This document shows positions 26,646 to 35,421 of a stretch of 64,000 nt of DNA, piece after piece. The notes under the pieces are model-generated. The model had not been told where the DNA came from, did not search any database, and saw nothing but the letters and a program-made list of their open reading frames with translations. Source of the DNA: Priestia aryabhattai (GTDB lineage Bacteria > Bacillota > Bacilli > Bacillales > Bacillaceae_H); contig NZ_JAMBOQ010000004.1 of NCBI RefSeq assembly GCF_023715685.1, positions 186,001 to 250,000 of the forward strand, given 5' to 3'. How positions within the stretch are numbered: position 1 is the stretch's first letter; every line of letters begins with the position of its first letter. A program made the translations under genes and the position numbers.

Positions 26646-28052
26646 TTGAACACAACCCGTTTACCATCTATGTGGGAAATAATGATTGTGCTTGCTTTAT
26701 TTTTAGCTGTTGTTATTTCATTTGCTACTGTTTTTAATTTACCTATTCAGCTCGCTTTATTTATTTCATGGTTTATTGTTATGGCGCTAGGAGTACGACT
26801 TGGGTATACGTATAATCAGCTGCAAGGGGCCATTACAAAAGGAATATCAAACGGCTTGGAAGCTATTTTAATTTTATTAGCCGTTGGTACGTTAATTGGA
26901 ACATGGATTGCCGGAGGGGTTGTTCCTTCTCTTATTTATTTTGGGTTAGAATTTATTAACCCAACATTCTTTTTACTTGCTACACTTATCATTTGCTCTA
27001 TTACCTCTATTTCAACGGGGACATCTTGGGGAACGGTGGGAACGGCTGGAATTGCGATGATGGGGATCGGACAAGGGCTAGGTATGCCGCTTCCTTTAGT
27101 AGCAGGAGCCGTAATTTCAGGAGCTTATTTTGGAGACAAGCTTTCTCCTCTTTCTGACAGTACCATTTTATCTGCGTCAATGGCTCGAGTGAATGTTATT
27201 GATCACGTAAAAGCAATGTTAGTGTTGGATATTCCTGCTTACCTCATTACGGCAGTATTATTTACGGTAACAGGGTTTATGTATGGAGGTAAAGATTTTG
27301 ATGCTGGACGTGTAGAAGAATTAAAGTCTTCGCTGTTGGATACATTCCATATCAGTGGGTGGGTGCTGATTCCTGCTTTGGCTGTCATTGTCCTTTTAGC
27401 ATTAAAGAAACCTTCTCTTCCAGCAATTGGGGTTGGTTCATTATTAGGAATTATATGGGCAATTGTCTTTCAACATATGGATGTAGCTAGTGCATTTAAT
27501 ACGGCTTATGAAGGATTTAAAATTAATACCGACAATACATTTTTAAGTGAGCTATTAAATCGAGGCGGGATTTTAAGCATGGTCGGTTCCATTATTGTTA
27601 TTATTTTTGGATTAGGATTTGGCGGTTTATTAGATGAGCTTGGCGTCTTAGAGGTATTGCTATCTAAATTTGAAAAAATCCTTGTCAATCCAGGAAACGT
27701 TACAGCTTCTACTATTTTCGTGGGATTATTAGGGAATATATTTGGTTGTGCGATGTATGTTTCATTGATTTTAACACCGAAGATTATGGAGAAAAGTTAT
27801 GACAAGTTAAGAATACAGCGTCTAGTGCTTGCCCGTAACTCAGAAGTAGGAGGAACCTTAACTTCTGGAATGGTTCCGTGGACGGATAACGGTGTATTTC
27901 TAGCTACAACGCTTGGGATTTCTACATTCGCTTATCTGCCGTTTATGTGGCTGAGTTTTGTTTCTATTATCTTAGCGATTATTTACGGATATACAGGGAA
28001 ATTTATTTGGTACGTAAAAGAAGAAAAACAACGTTCTTCCATAGCAAAATAA
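26646..28052 (+). CDS. NhaC-family Na+/H+ antiporter (NhaC or MleN type)
   Basis: 468-aa polytopic membrane antiporter of the NhaC family, 11-12 helices. Conserved blocks: SITSISTGTSWGTVGTAGIAMM, GAVISGAYFGDKLSPLSDSTILSAS and MVPWTDNGVFLATTLGIS. Length equals that of B. subtilis MleN (malate/Na+-lactate antiporter), but NhaC (Na+/H+) is equally possible. TTG start 26646 with TTAGGAGGAGC upstream. A degenerate cre-like sequence lies far upstream at about 26392-26405. The GntR gene behind it is convergent. Confidence 0.82.
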   Translation: MNTTRLPSMWEIMIVLALFLAVVISFATVFNLPIQLALFISWFIVMALGVRLGYTYNQLQGAITKGISNGLEAILILLAVGTLIGTWIAGGVVPSLIYFGLEFINPTFFLLATLIICSITSISTGTSWGTVGTAGIAMMGIGQGLGMPLPLVAGAVISGAYFGDKLSPLSDSTILSASMARVNVIDHVKAMLVLDIPAYLITAVLFTVTGFMYGGKDFDAGRVEELKSSLLDTFHISGWVLIPALAVIVLLALKKPSLPAIGVGSLLGIIWAIVFQHMDVASAFNTAYEGFKINTDNTFLSELLNRGGILSMVGSIIVIIFGLGFGGLLDELGVLEVLLSKFEKILVNPGNVTASTIFVGLLGNIFGCAMYVSLILTPKIMEKSYDKLRIQRLVLARNSEVGGTLTSGMVPWTDNGVFLATTLGISTFAYLPFMWLSFVSIILAIIYGYTGKFIWYVKEEKQRSSIAK

Positions 28053-28081
28053 AAGCAAGCACTTCGGTGCTTGCTTTTTAA
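28051..28081. terminator. Bidirectional terminator with TTCG tetraloop
   Basis: Perfect 12-bp stem AAAAGCAAGCAC/GTGCTTGCTTTT closed by the stable TTCG loop, between convergent antiporter and GntR genes. Confidence 0.92.
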
Positions 28082-28735
28082 TTAGATCATTTCTGGATAT
28101 TCGATTTTCCAGTGGACATTTTGAAGGTAAAGCTGAACATCCGATTTTTTTTTCTGCTTCAGAAGTTTCAGAATATGTCGATGATGTTCATTCATTACAT
28201 GTAAAATGGTATATAGTTCTTTTTTATCATCGCTAAAGTACGTTTGTCTGATGAATCCGTCTTGTAAAGACATAAGCTGTTCTTTTAAGGTCTCATTATC
28301 GCATCGGTTTAAATACACTCGATGAAAGTACGTTTGATATTTTTGATAATCTTGATAATTTTCTAATTCAATAGAAACATCGATTTTTTCAATAAGCTCA
28401 TTCATCTTCGTAAAATCTTCTTCAGTTAAGTGATCAACTGACAGGGCAGCTGCAAGACCATCTAAAGCACCGACGATTTCAAATACTTCTAGTTTTTTTG
28501 GTGTATCAATTTCTTTTACAGTAAACCCTCTGCGCGGCCTGTATTCTAATAGGTTATCTGAAGCCAATTTAATAAGCGCTTCTCTCACAGGTGTTCGGCT
28601 GACATTCAGCTGAGAACAAATACTGGCTTCATTTATTTTGTCGTTAGGCAGCAGTGTACCATCTTGAATTTGACTTGCTATGTAGTTATATACATGATCT
28701 TTTAACGAATGATAAATCATAGGCCCCTTGTTCAT
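28082..28735 (-). CDS. GntR family transcriptional regulator (FadR/FCD type)
   Basis: 217-aa repressor-type regulator. N-terminal winged helix (ASICSQLNVSRTPVREALIKLASDNLLEYRPRRGFTV, split motif about residues 38-75), C-terminal all-helical FCD ligand domain with acidic/His residues (for example HRVYLNRCDN, MNEHHRHILKLL) that usually bind a metal and organic acid. ATG 28735 follows TAGGGGGAAACA. Divergent from the amino-acid permease, whose promoter region holds a 22-bp palindrome with the TGTATACA core typical of FadR-type GntR sites, so it likely regulates that gene and perhaps itself. Confidence 0.87.
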   Translation of the reverse strand: MNKGPMIYHSLKDHVYNYIASQIQDGTLLPNDKINEASICSQLNVSRTPVREALIKLASDNLLEYRPRRGFTVKEIDTPKKLEVFEIVGALDGLAAALSVDHLTEEDFTKMNELIEKIDVSIELENYQDYQKYQTYFHRVYLNRCDNETLKEQLMSLQDGFIRQTYFSDDKKELYTILHVMNEHHRHILKLLKQKKKSDVQLYLQNVHWKIEYPEMI

Positions 28736-28917
28736 TGTTTCCCCCTAAAATAAATATCGCATCAGCCGTTCTTTCTCTTCATGTAATGGTGATGAAAGAG
28801 TACAAAAATAGCGAGAAAGAACATGCAGGTGTAAAAATAATCATATCATACCACTTTACTTAATCTCAGTTAGAATATAAAAAATAGAATTATTGAAATA
28901 TTTTTTACTATTCATTG

Positions 28918-28945
28918 TTGTAAAAAATCTGAAAAATGATATAAT
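28918..28945 (+). promoter_or_regulatory. Predicted promoter of amino-acid permease
   Basis: TTGTAA (28918-28923), 16-bp spacer, TATAAT (28940-28945). Confidence 0.6.
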
Positions 28946-28964
28946 CGTAAAAAGATTTAAGAAG

Positions 28965-28986
28965 TGTATATTGTATACAATATACA
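28965..28986. promoter_or_regulatory. 22-bp perfect palindrome, probable GntR operator
   Basis: Perfect dyad centred between 28975 and 28976; each half is TGTATATTGTA. It begins 20 bp downstream of the -10 box, where a bound repressor would block transcription. The core TTGTATACAA fits FCD-type GntR operators. Confidence 0.75.
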
Positions 28987-29095
28987 AAATTCTACATATG
29001 GAAGAAATAGAGCCTACTTCTGCAGAGAAGAGTTTATATAGGATGTGTAAATAAACCAAGTTTTTGGATAGGTTTACTATAAAAGGAGGCACATA

Positions 29096-30508
29096 ATGGG
29101 CGAGAATACAACATCTATGAATCAGTTACAAAGAAAAATGAAAAGCCGTCATTTATTTATGATTTCCCTTGGCGGTGTTATCGGTACGGGGTTGTTTCTT
29201 AATTCAGGTTACACAATTAACGCAGCAGGTCCTGGTGGAACACTCCTTGCTTATTTAATCGGTGGATTAATTATGTACTTAGTCATGATATGTCTAGGGG
29301 AACTAAGCGTAGCAATGCCTGTGTCAGGATCATTTCAAGTATACGCTACGAAGTTTATAGGGCCGGGAACTGGTTTTGCGGTTGGCTGGCTCTACTGGCT
29401 GACTTGGGTGGTATCTGTCGGTTCAGAGTTTACAGCGTCTGGCCTGCTTATGCAAAGATGGTTTCCTGACGTTTCGGTTTGGATATGGAGCGCGCTGTTT
29501 GCCATTCTATTATTTGGTTTAAATGCAACATCTGTACGTTTTTTCGGCGAAACAGAATTTTGGTTTTCAAGTATTAAAGTATTAACGATTATTGTATTTA
29601 TTATCTTAGGCGCAGCAGCGATGTTTGGATTCATTCCTCTTAGCGGTCATGAAAAAGCGCCGATGCTTTCTCATTTTACAGGAGAGGGCGGTTTATTTCC
29701 AAATGGACTTATGCCTGTATTAATTACGATGGTTTCCGTTAGCTTTGCTTTTTCGGGAACAGAATTAATCGGTATTACGGCGGGGGAAACAGAGGATCCG
29801 GAAAAGAACATACCTCGAGCAATTAAAAATATCATTTGGCGTACGTTCTTCTTCTTTATTGGCGCCATGTTTGTACTATCTGGGTTGATCTCATGGAAAC
29901 AAGCAGGAGTGTTAGAAAGTCCTTTTGTGACGGTATTTGATCAAATAGGTATTCCTTACGCAGCAGATATTATGAACTTGGTTATTTTAACAGCTTTATT
30001 ATCAAACGCTAATGCAGGATTATATGCATGTTCGAGAATGCTCTGGTCATTATCCGATCAAAAAATGGTTAGCACTTGGTTAGGGAAAGTAACGTTTAAA
30101 GGAGTTCCATTTAATTCATTACTTATCAGCATGGGAGTGGCATGTCTGTCCTTGCTGTCAAGCGTGGTTGCACCAACTACTGTTTACTTAGTATTAGTTT
30201 CTATTTCTGGATTTGCAGTTGTAGCTGTATGGATGGCTATTGCAGCTTCTCATTTTATGTTCAGAAGACGCTATGTTAAAGAAGGGAATGATGTATCGAA
30301 GCTTGTTTACAAAGCTCCTTTATATCCTATTGTACCTATTTTAGCGTTTGTTTTATGCTTTGCTGCTTGTGTAGGACTGGCTTTTGATGAGAGTCAGCGT
30401 ATCGCATTATACTGCGGTATCCCATTTGTCCTTTTTTGTTACCTGTTTTATTATTTAAAAAATAAAACAGGTAACAGAAAACATGACAGTCAGCCTCTAG
30501 CAAAATAA
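29096..30508 (+). CDS. Amino-acid permease (RocC/RocE-like, APC family)
   Basis: 470-aa APC-superfamily permease with 12 membrane helices. Typical start [33 protein letters not shown], then [50 protein letters not shown] and [19 protein letters not shown]. Closest in pattern to Bacillus RocC/RocE (arginine, ornithine) and S-methylmethionine permeases; substrate unresolved. ATG 29096 with AAAGGAGGCACATA. Probably regulated by the divergent GntR protein. Confidence 0.85.
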   Translation: MGENTTSMNQLQRKMKSRHLFMISLGGVIGTGLFLNSGYTINAAGPGGTLLAYLIGGLIMYLVMICLGELSVAMPVSGSFQVYATKFIGPGTGFAVGWLYWLTWVVSVGSEFTASGLLMQRWFPDVSVWIWSALFAILLFGLNATSVRFFGETEFWFSSIKVLTIIVFIILGAAAMFGFIPLSGHEKAPMLSHFTGEGGLFPNGLMPVLITMVSVSFAFSGTELIGITAGETEDPEKNIPRAIKNIIWRTFFFFIGAMFVLSGLISWKQAGVLESPFVTVFDQIGIPYAADIMNLVILTALLSNANAGLYACSRMLWSLSDQKMVSTWLGKVTFKGVPFNSLLISMGVACLSLLSSVVAPTTVYLVLVSISGFAVVAVWMAIAASHFMFRRRYVKEGNDVSKLVYKAPLYPIVPILAFVLCFAACVGLAFDESQRIALYCGIPFVLFCYLFYYLKNKTGNRKHDSQPLAK

Positions 30509-30541
30509 AAAGCAGAAGACCTAGGTCTTCTGCTTTTTTTT
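30507..30541 (+). terminator. Terminator of the permease gene
   Basis: Near-continuous palindrome with AAAGCAGAAGACC arms around CTAG centre, followed by eight T. Confidence 0.9.
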
Positions 30542-30552
30542 GCATACAAAAA

Positions 30553-30614
30553 CACCCTATCCATCCGTACTGGTTAAGTGTCCCGCAACAAGCGAAATTG
30601 AATTGGATAGGGTG
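30553..30614. repeat. 11-bp inverted repeat around a 40-nt loop
   Basis: CACCCTATCCA (30553-30563) and TGGATAGGGTG (30604-30614) are perfect inverted copies. The loop has no obvious ORF or T-run. Candidate structured RNA or remnant of a small mobile element. Confidence 0.45.
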
Positions 30615-30637
30615 CGTATCTATATAGTAGAGAAAGA

Positions 30638-30671
30638 GGCGCCATTTGTCAAACTTATTTAGCGGCGCCAT
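30638..30671. repeat. Direct repeat GGCGCCAT x2
   Basis: GGCGCCAT occurs at 30638-30645 and 30664-30671, separated by 18 bp. Because GGCGCC is self-complementary, the pair can also form a hairpin. GC-rich in an AT-rich background; lies about 110 bp before the acyltransferase binding site. Confidence 0.4.
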
Positions 30672-30805
30672 ATTTAAAAATAGAAAAAAGAAAGGCTTTC
30701 ACTGTTTTTTCATTTTCACTATGTATAGTAAGGAATGTAAAGAAAAGATATTCGCAGCAGCACGTCGTACAAATCCTTAGAACGCGAAAGAAAGGAGGAG
30801 GTCAA

Positions 30806-31807
30806 ATGGCTAAGCGGGATGCGTATTTTGATAACGTAAAATTTATCTTAATTGTATTAGTAGTGTTTGGCCATTTGTTAACTCCCTTCATCAATGATGA
30901 ACAGTGGTTACGAACACTCTACATATTTATCTACACCTTTCATATGCCAGCGTTTATTTTAATAAGCGGCTATTTTGCAAAGGGATACCGAAAAAAAGGA
31001 TATATGTGGAAGATGGCGAAGAAAGTATTACTTCCTTATATTATTTTTCAACTTATCTATGCGGTATACGACTATAAACTGTATGATGAATCCACATTCG
31101 AAGTTTCAGTGTTTCAGCCAGCTTGGTCGCTATGGTTTTTATTGAGTTTATTTTGTTGGAACGCGATGTTGTTCATTTTTACAAAAATCAAATATCCCTT
31201 AGCCGTCGCGGCAGTTTTAGGAATTATGATTGGCTTATGTGAACCGCTAGAAACAACGTTAAGTCTTTCTAGAACATTTGTATTCTTTCCCTTCTTCTTA
31301 GCAGGATTTTATATGAAAAAAGAACATTTTAAAAAGTTAACGTCTGTTTCTTGCAAAAAAGTAGCTGGAGGCACTTTGTTGATTATTGCTCTGTGGATCC
31401 AGTATGTAGCACCGGATTTTGAGAAAGAGTGGTTATTTGGTTCAAAATCTTATGCCTCTTTAGGTGTAAATCAATTAGAGGGAATGACCATTCGTACGCT
31501 ATTTTATAGCATCAGCTTAGCAATGACGATTTCCTTTCTAGCTTTGATCCCTACACAAACGATGTCCTTTACATCTCGAGGTGCTCAAACCTTTTATGTG
31601 TATCTGCTACATGGATTTCTGATTAAATATATCCGCCTATCTTCTTTTGGAGACTGGATAGAAAGTGTACAAGGGTACAGCATTCTTCTAATTGGAGCTT
31701 GTGGAGTGGCGTGGTTGTTGTCGAGTAAATACGTATCTACTATTGCAAGACCTTTAATTGAGCTTAAACCGTTACCAACGCGCAAAAGTTTAAGTTTAGG
31801 TAAGTAA
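30806..31807 (+). CDS. Acyltransferase family 3 membrane protein
   Basis: 333-aa multi-pass membrane protein of the acyltransferase-3 family, which O-acylates cell-surface or secreted sugars. Starts RDAYFDNVKFILIVLVVFGHLL, containing the family pattern D-N-x-K...FGH with the conserved His near residue 24, followed by FHMPAFILISGYF. About ten helices. Good binding site GAAAGGAGGAGGTCAA. 25 bp before the PrsA-like gene, so probably co-transcribed. Substrate unknown; resembles B. subtilis YkrP-type proteins. Confidence 0.8.
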   Translation: MAKRDAYFDNVKFILIVLVVFGHLLTPFINDEQWLRTLYIFIYTFHMPAFILISGYFAKGYRKKGYMWKMAKKVLLPYIIFQLIYAVYDYKLYDESTFEVSVFQPAWSLWFLLSLFCWNAMLFIFTKIKYPLAVAAVLGIMIGLCEPLETTLSLSRTFVFFPFFLAGFYMKKEHFKKLTSVSCKKVAGGTLLIIALWIQYVAPDFEKEWLFGSKSYASLGVNQLEGMTIRTLFYSISLAMTISFLALIPTQTMSFTSRGAQTFYVYLLHGFLIKYIRLSSFGDWIESVQGYSILLIGACGVAWLLSSKYVSTIARPLIELKPLPTRKSLSLGK

Positions 31808-31832
31808 TGAGAAATGGAAAAGGAGTTTAACG

Positions 31833-32708
31833 ATGTCTAAAAACAAAATAATTATGATTATTGCAGCCGTTGTCATTATTGCTGCAGTAGCTATTGGTGC
31901 CGTAGCAATGAATAAATCAAAGGTAGTTGCTACCGTTGGTGATGAAAAAATCACAAAAGATCAGCTGTACGAAGCACTTCTTGCCCAAGGAGGATCAAGC
32001 GTCCTTGATTCACTGATTGAACAAAAAGTCATTTCAAAAGAAGCAGCTAAACAAAATATTAAAGTAACCGATAAAGAAATTAATGCTGAATTGGAAAACC
32101 TTAAAAGTCAGTACGGGGGAGAAGATGCATTAAATCAAGCATTAACATCTAGCGGCGTAAAATTGTCAGAGCTGAAAAAAGACTTAAAGACAAATATTGA
32201 AGCAAAAAAAATGGTTGAGTCGACTATTAACATTAAAGATAGTGAAATAAAATCGTACTTTAATGAAAATAAAGATTCACTAGCTACAGAAGCACAGGTA
32301 AAAGCTAGCCACATCTTAGTAGCAGACGAAAAGACAGCGAAAGAAGTAAAGGCAAAGCTTGATAAAGGAGAAGATTTTGCTAAGCTAGCAAAAGAATATT
32401 CAACAGATACAGCTTCTAAATCAGATGGTGGAAACCTTGGATACTTCAAAAAAGGCGATATGGTCGAAGCTTTTGCCAACAAAGCATTTTCGATGAAGGT
32501 AAATGAAGTAAGTGATCCTGTTAAAACAGAATACGGTTATCACATTATTAAAGTAACAGGCAAAAAAGAAGCGCAAAAAGCAACATATGAAAATAGCAAA
32601 GCAAAAATTAAGCAAACGCTGCTTGATCAAAAATACCAAACAGAGTATCCAACATGGTTACAAAAGCTAAAGAAAAAATATGATATTACAAACAAACTTG
32701 ATTCATAA
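31833..32708 (+). CDS. PrsA-like foldase with parvulin domain, TM-anchored
   Basis: 291-aa extracytoplasmic peptidyl-prolyl isomerase. N-terminal membrane helix (about residues 5-25, IIMIIAAVVIIAAVAIGAVAM), SurA/PrsA chaperone segment (about 30-135), parvulin domain (about 143-235: ASHILVADEKTAKEV, GGNLGYFKKGDMVEAF, VKTEYGYHIIKV) and helical tail. It lacks the lipobox Cys of classical PrsA lipoproteins, so it is either a TM-anchored or released paralogue. ATG 31833 with GAAAAGGAGTTTAACG. Follows the acyltransferase. Confidence 0.85.
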   Translation: MSKNKIIMIIAAVVIIAAVAIGAVAMNKSKVVATVGDEKITKDQLYEALLAQGGSSVLDSLIEQKVISKEAAKQNIKVTDKEINAELENLKSQYGGEDALNQALTSSGVKLSELKKDLKTNIEAKKMVESTINIKDSEIKSYFNENKDSLATEAQVKASHILVADEKTAKEVKAKLDKGEDFAKLAKEYSTDTASKSDGGNLGYFKKGDMVEAFANKAFSMKVNEVSDPVKTEYGYHIIKVTGKKEAQKATYENSKAKIKQTLLDQKYQTEYPTWLQKLKKKYDITNKLDS

Positions 32709-32738
32709 ATAATACCTTAACGAAATGAGGGGATGGAT

Positions 32739-32897
32739 ATGAAACAAACAGCGTCTTATAGTAAGTTAGAAAAAATCGTCGAACAATTGAAGCACAGAGG
32801 TGTACGAGCTGAGATATGCCGGCGTGTTGTAAAGGTGACAGAAACTGTTAATGGATCAAATCCTTCATATTCAAATCAAATCGTTAGGCATTCATAA
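32739..32897 (+). CDS. Small basic ORF, 52 aa
   Basis: ATG 32739 preceded by GAGGGGATGGAT. Product MKQTASYSKLEKIVEQLKHR then GVRAEICRRVVKVTETVNGS and so on; basic, soluble, predicted helix at the start. Sits 30 bp behind the foldase gene, so it could be the last gene of that operon. Function unknown. Confidence 0.5.
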   Translation: MKQTASYSKLEKIVEQLKHRGVRAEICRRVVKVTETVNGSNPSYSNQIVRHS

Positions 32898-32992
32898 AGA
32901 GTACAAAAGATGCAAACTACTGGACAGCAGTTTGCGCCCGTGCTGAGTATAGATAGGGAAAATTAAAATGAAAAGAGATCAGTAGAGGCAGC

Positions 32993-33020
32993 TTGTTTCT
33001 GCTGATTCTTTTTGTATAAT
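32993..33020 (+). promoter_or_regulatory. Predicted promoter of the two-component operon
   Basis: TTGTTT (32993-32998), 16-bp spacer, TATAAT (33015-33020), 57 bp before the regulator start. Confidence 0.6.
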
Positions 33021-33076
33021 AAAGTAAACAAAGGGATGCAGCGAAATGTATCAAATGAAGGAAGGAGTTACGCAGA

Positions 33077-33751
33077 ATGAATGTACTGCTAGCAGAAGAT
33101 GATTTGCAGCTAGGTGAATTAGTTAGTTATATGCTGAAGAAAAAAGGAGGCTATAACGTCGAATGGGTGACGGAAGGGAATGATGCATATGACTATGCAT
33201 CTGAAGCGCATTATGATGTGTTAATTCTTGACTGGATGATGCCAAATGGAGACGGAATTGATGTATGTAAACGTCTAAGAAAAGAAGGATATGCCGGAGC
33301 TATTCTCATGTTAACAGCAAAAGATGCGGTTCAAGATCGTATACAAGGCTTAGATGCGGGAGCGGATGATTACGTTATTAAGCCATTTGAAATTGACGAG
33401 CTGCTTGCAAGGCTTCGCGCTTTGTCTCGTCGTAATTATGCGCCAATTTTAGAAGAAGAAGTAGAGATCGCCAGCATGATATTAAAAAGAGCAAGTCAAA
33501 CCGTGCAGTTTGACGAGGAGTTTATTCAATTAAGTCCTCGTGAATTTCAACTGCTAGATTTTTTAGTGAAAAACAAAGGACAAGTTCTTTCTCGAGATAT
33601 TATTTTAGACCGGGTATGGGGATACGAATCAGATGTTTCTATTAAAACGATTGATGCGACGGTTAAACTTTTGCGAAAAAAACTAGAGAAATTTAACAAA
33701 CAGGATCTTATTCAAAGCATTCGCGGAGTAGGCTACAAAATTGAAAGTTAA
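33077..33751 (+). CDS. OmpR-family response regulator
   Basis: 224 aa. Receiver domain (residues 1-120) with acidic pocket EDD, phospho-acceptor Asp52 in LILDWMMP, Thr in MLTAKD and Lys in YVIKPF; C-terminal winged-helix DNA-binding domain (about 130-222; SPREFQLLDFLVKNKGQVLSRD, RGVGYKIES). ATG with GAAGGAGTTACGCAGA. The kinase gene starts inside its 3' end. Resembles the YkoG-type regulators; signal and targets unknown. Confidence 0.9.
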   Translation: MNVLLAEDDLQLGELVSYMLKKKGGYNVEWVTEGNDAYDYASEAHYDVLILDWMMPNGDGIDVCKRLRKEGYAGAILMLTAKDAVQDRIQGLDAGADDYVIKPFEIDELLARLRALSRRNYAPILEEEVEIASMILKRASQTVQFDEEFIQLSPREFQLLDFLVKNKGQVLSRDIILDRVWGYESDVSIKTIDATVKLLRKKLEKFNKQDLIQSIRGVGYKIES

Positions 33752-35168
33752 ACTCCTTACAAGAGCTAAACAGAAAGTAAAACAAAAAGTAAAGCAAGAT
33801 TTATTCAGCCAGACGCAAAATCGTTTAACATTCCGATATAGCGCATTACTAATGCTGTTTCTGCTATTATTCGTGTTTATTGTTTATGCATTGGTATATG
33901 TGGTTGTATCCAATAGTCAGCAGCAAAACTTAAATAGCATGCTAAAACAAGAGTCCCGAATTGTCCAAAGCATCTTAATTAAACAAGCGATAAACAGCTC
34001 GGATCAACAGTCGAAAGAAGAGTACAAAAACATTGTCGTAGCCGGTGAAGATCAATTTTTTTATTATGTAATTAGTCCTGAAGGGGACCTTATTATGGGA
34101 AACGAAGCGAGCGAGCGGCTTCGCTCTAACTTATTAGATTTAATTGATGGATGGATCCCTATTGAAAATGAAGTGCGGAAAGAACGAATAAAAGCCCCGC
34201 GCCCTAGTTTTGAACACATTGAAGGAGTAAAAGGGCAAAACGGGGAAGGCAAAATAGATATTGATTTAATGATGGCGGGGGAACCCATTTTTTATAAAGG
34301 TCAATTTTTAGGGATGCTTTATATCGGGAAAGACGTTTCGTTTCTTTATCAGCTGTTAAAGTGGCTCCTTATTATTATGCTGAGTCTTACGGTACTGTTT
34401 GTAGGAGTAGCCATTTATATCAGTCGCTTAATGTCAAAACGTGCGATGGTCCCAATTGAAACAGCTTTCCAAAAGCAAAAAGAGTTTGTGGCGGATGCCT
34501 CCCATGAATTAAGAACACCGCTTAGCGTTATGCTTTCTTCTATCAATGCTTTAGAAATGCAAGAGGAAGTAACAGAAGATCCTTTTTCTAAAAAATTAAT
34601 CAATAATATGAAAGCTGAAGTGAAGCGGATGACGAGTCTTGTCAGTGATTTGCTTACGCTTGCACGCTCAGATTCTAATAAAGTAGAAAAAGCAATGATG
34701 CCCTTTGATATTACAGATGCGGTGCAAAAGGTAATGGAATCTGTTGAAACCCTAGCGATTTCCAAACATATTGATTTGCAGCTGGATACGCCAGAAAAAT
34801 TAGTGGTAAATGGAGATCAAGAGCGTCTAACTCAGCTGATTTACATTTTGTTAGACAATGCTATTAAATATACAACTCCTCACGGAAATGTAAGCATTCA
34901 AGTGGTTCAGCATGGGAGTGAATGTATATTAAAAGTATGTGATACAGGGGTTGGAATTCATCCCGACGAAAAGGATCGGATCTTTGACCGCTTTTATCGT
35001 GCTGATAAATCTCGATCCCGTCAAATGGGAGGGCATGGGCTAGGCCTAGCAATCGCTAAATGGATTGTAGAAACACATAAAGGAAAAATTGACGTAGAAA
35101 GTGAACAAGAAAAAGGAAGTACATTTACAGTAAGATTGCCAATGTCACAAAAAGTGAAAAAGAGTTAA
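33741..35168 (+). CDS. Sensor histidine kinase, partner of the upstream regulator
   Basis: 475-aa membrane kinase starting at TTG 33741, overlapping the regulator by 11 bp, so translation is coupled. Basic N terminus, membrane helix 1 (about 33-55), an extracytoplasmic sensor region of about 155 residues, helix 2 (about 212-232), HisKA with FVADASHELRTPLSVM (His255), HATPase with N-box YILLDNAIKY, DTGVGI, and GGHGLGLAIAKWIV. Resembles B. subtilis YkoH in architecture. Terminator follows directly. Confidence 0.88.
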   Translation: MKVKLLTRAKQKVKQKVKQDLFSQTQNRLTFRYSALLMLFLLLFVFIVYALVYVVVSNSQQQNLNSMLKQESRIVQSILIKQAINSSDQQSKEEYKNIVVAGEDQFFYYVISPEGDLIMGNEASERLRSNLLDLIDGWIPIENEVRKERIKAPRPSFEHIEGVKGQNGEGKIDIDLMMAGEPIFYKGQFLGMLYIGKDVSFLYQLLKWLLIIMLSLTVLFVGVAIYISRLMSKRAMVPIETAFQKQKEFVADASHELRTPLSVMLSSINALEMQEEVTEDPFSKKLINNMKAEVKRMTSLVSDLLTLARSDSNKVEKAMMPFDITDAVQKVMESVETLAISKHIDLQLDTPEKLVVNGDQERLTQLIYILLDNAIKYTTPHGNVSIQVVQHGSECILKVCDTGVGIHPDEKDRIFDRFYRADKSRSRQMGGHGLGLAIAKWIVETHKGKIDVESEQEKGSTFTVRLPMSQKVKKS

Positions 35169-35198
35169 AAAAGGAATGCCAGCAGGCATTCCTTTTTT
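35165..35198 (+). terminator. Terminator of the two-component operon
   Basis: 14-bp perfect stem AAAAAAGGAATGCC/GGCATTCCTTTTTT, loop AGCA. Confidence 0.92.
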
Positions 35199-35421
35199 TA
35201 GTTAGTGAAAGTGACCAAATGAAAAAGAAAAGTTTGGATAAAATAGCGGGTGTAAAAATCAGATAATTCAGTTATATTAACTAACGTAATGATCATTCCA
35301 TGTGTTAGGTTTCTTTACAATGATAAAGACTTTTTAAAGGAAACAGTGCATGATAGAACAATAGCAGACTACGTCATTGAATAAAAAGATGAAGTAGTTA
35401 AGTAAAGGAGAGTTTGATAAA

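Noticed and set aside
30336..30671. 111-codon minus-strand ORF overlapping the permease 3' end
   Set aside because: Antisense shadow of a well-supported membrane protein, no ribosome site, unstructured composition.
32911..32934. GCAAACTactggacagcAGTTTGC hairpin after the 52-aa ORF
   Set aside because: Has an internal mismatch, tiny loop and no T-run; too weak to call a terminator.
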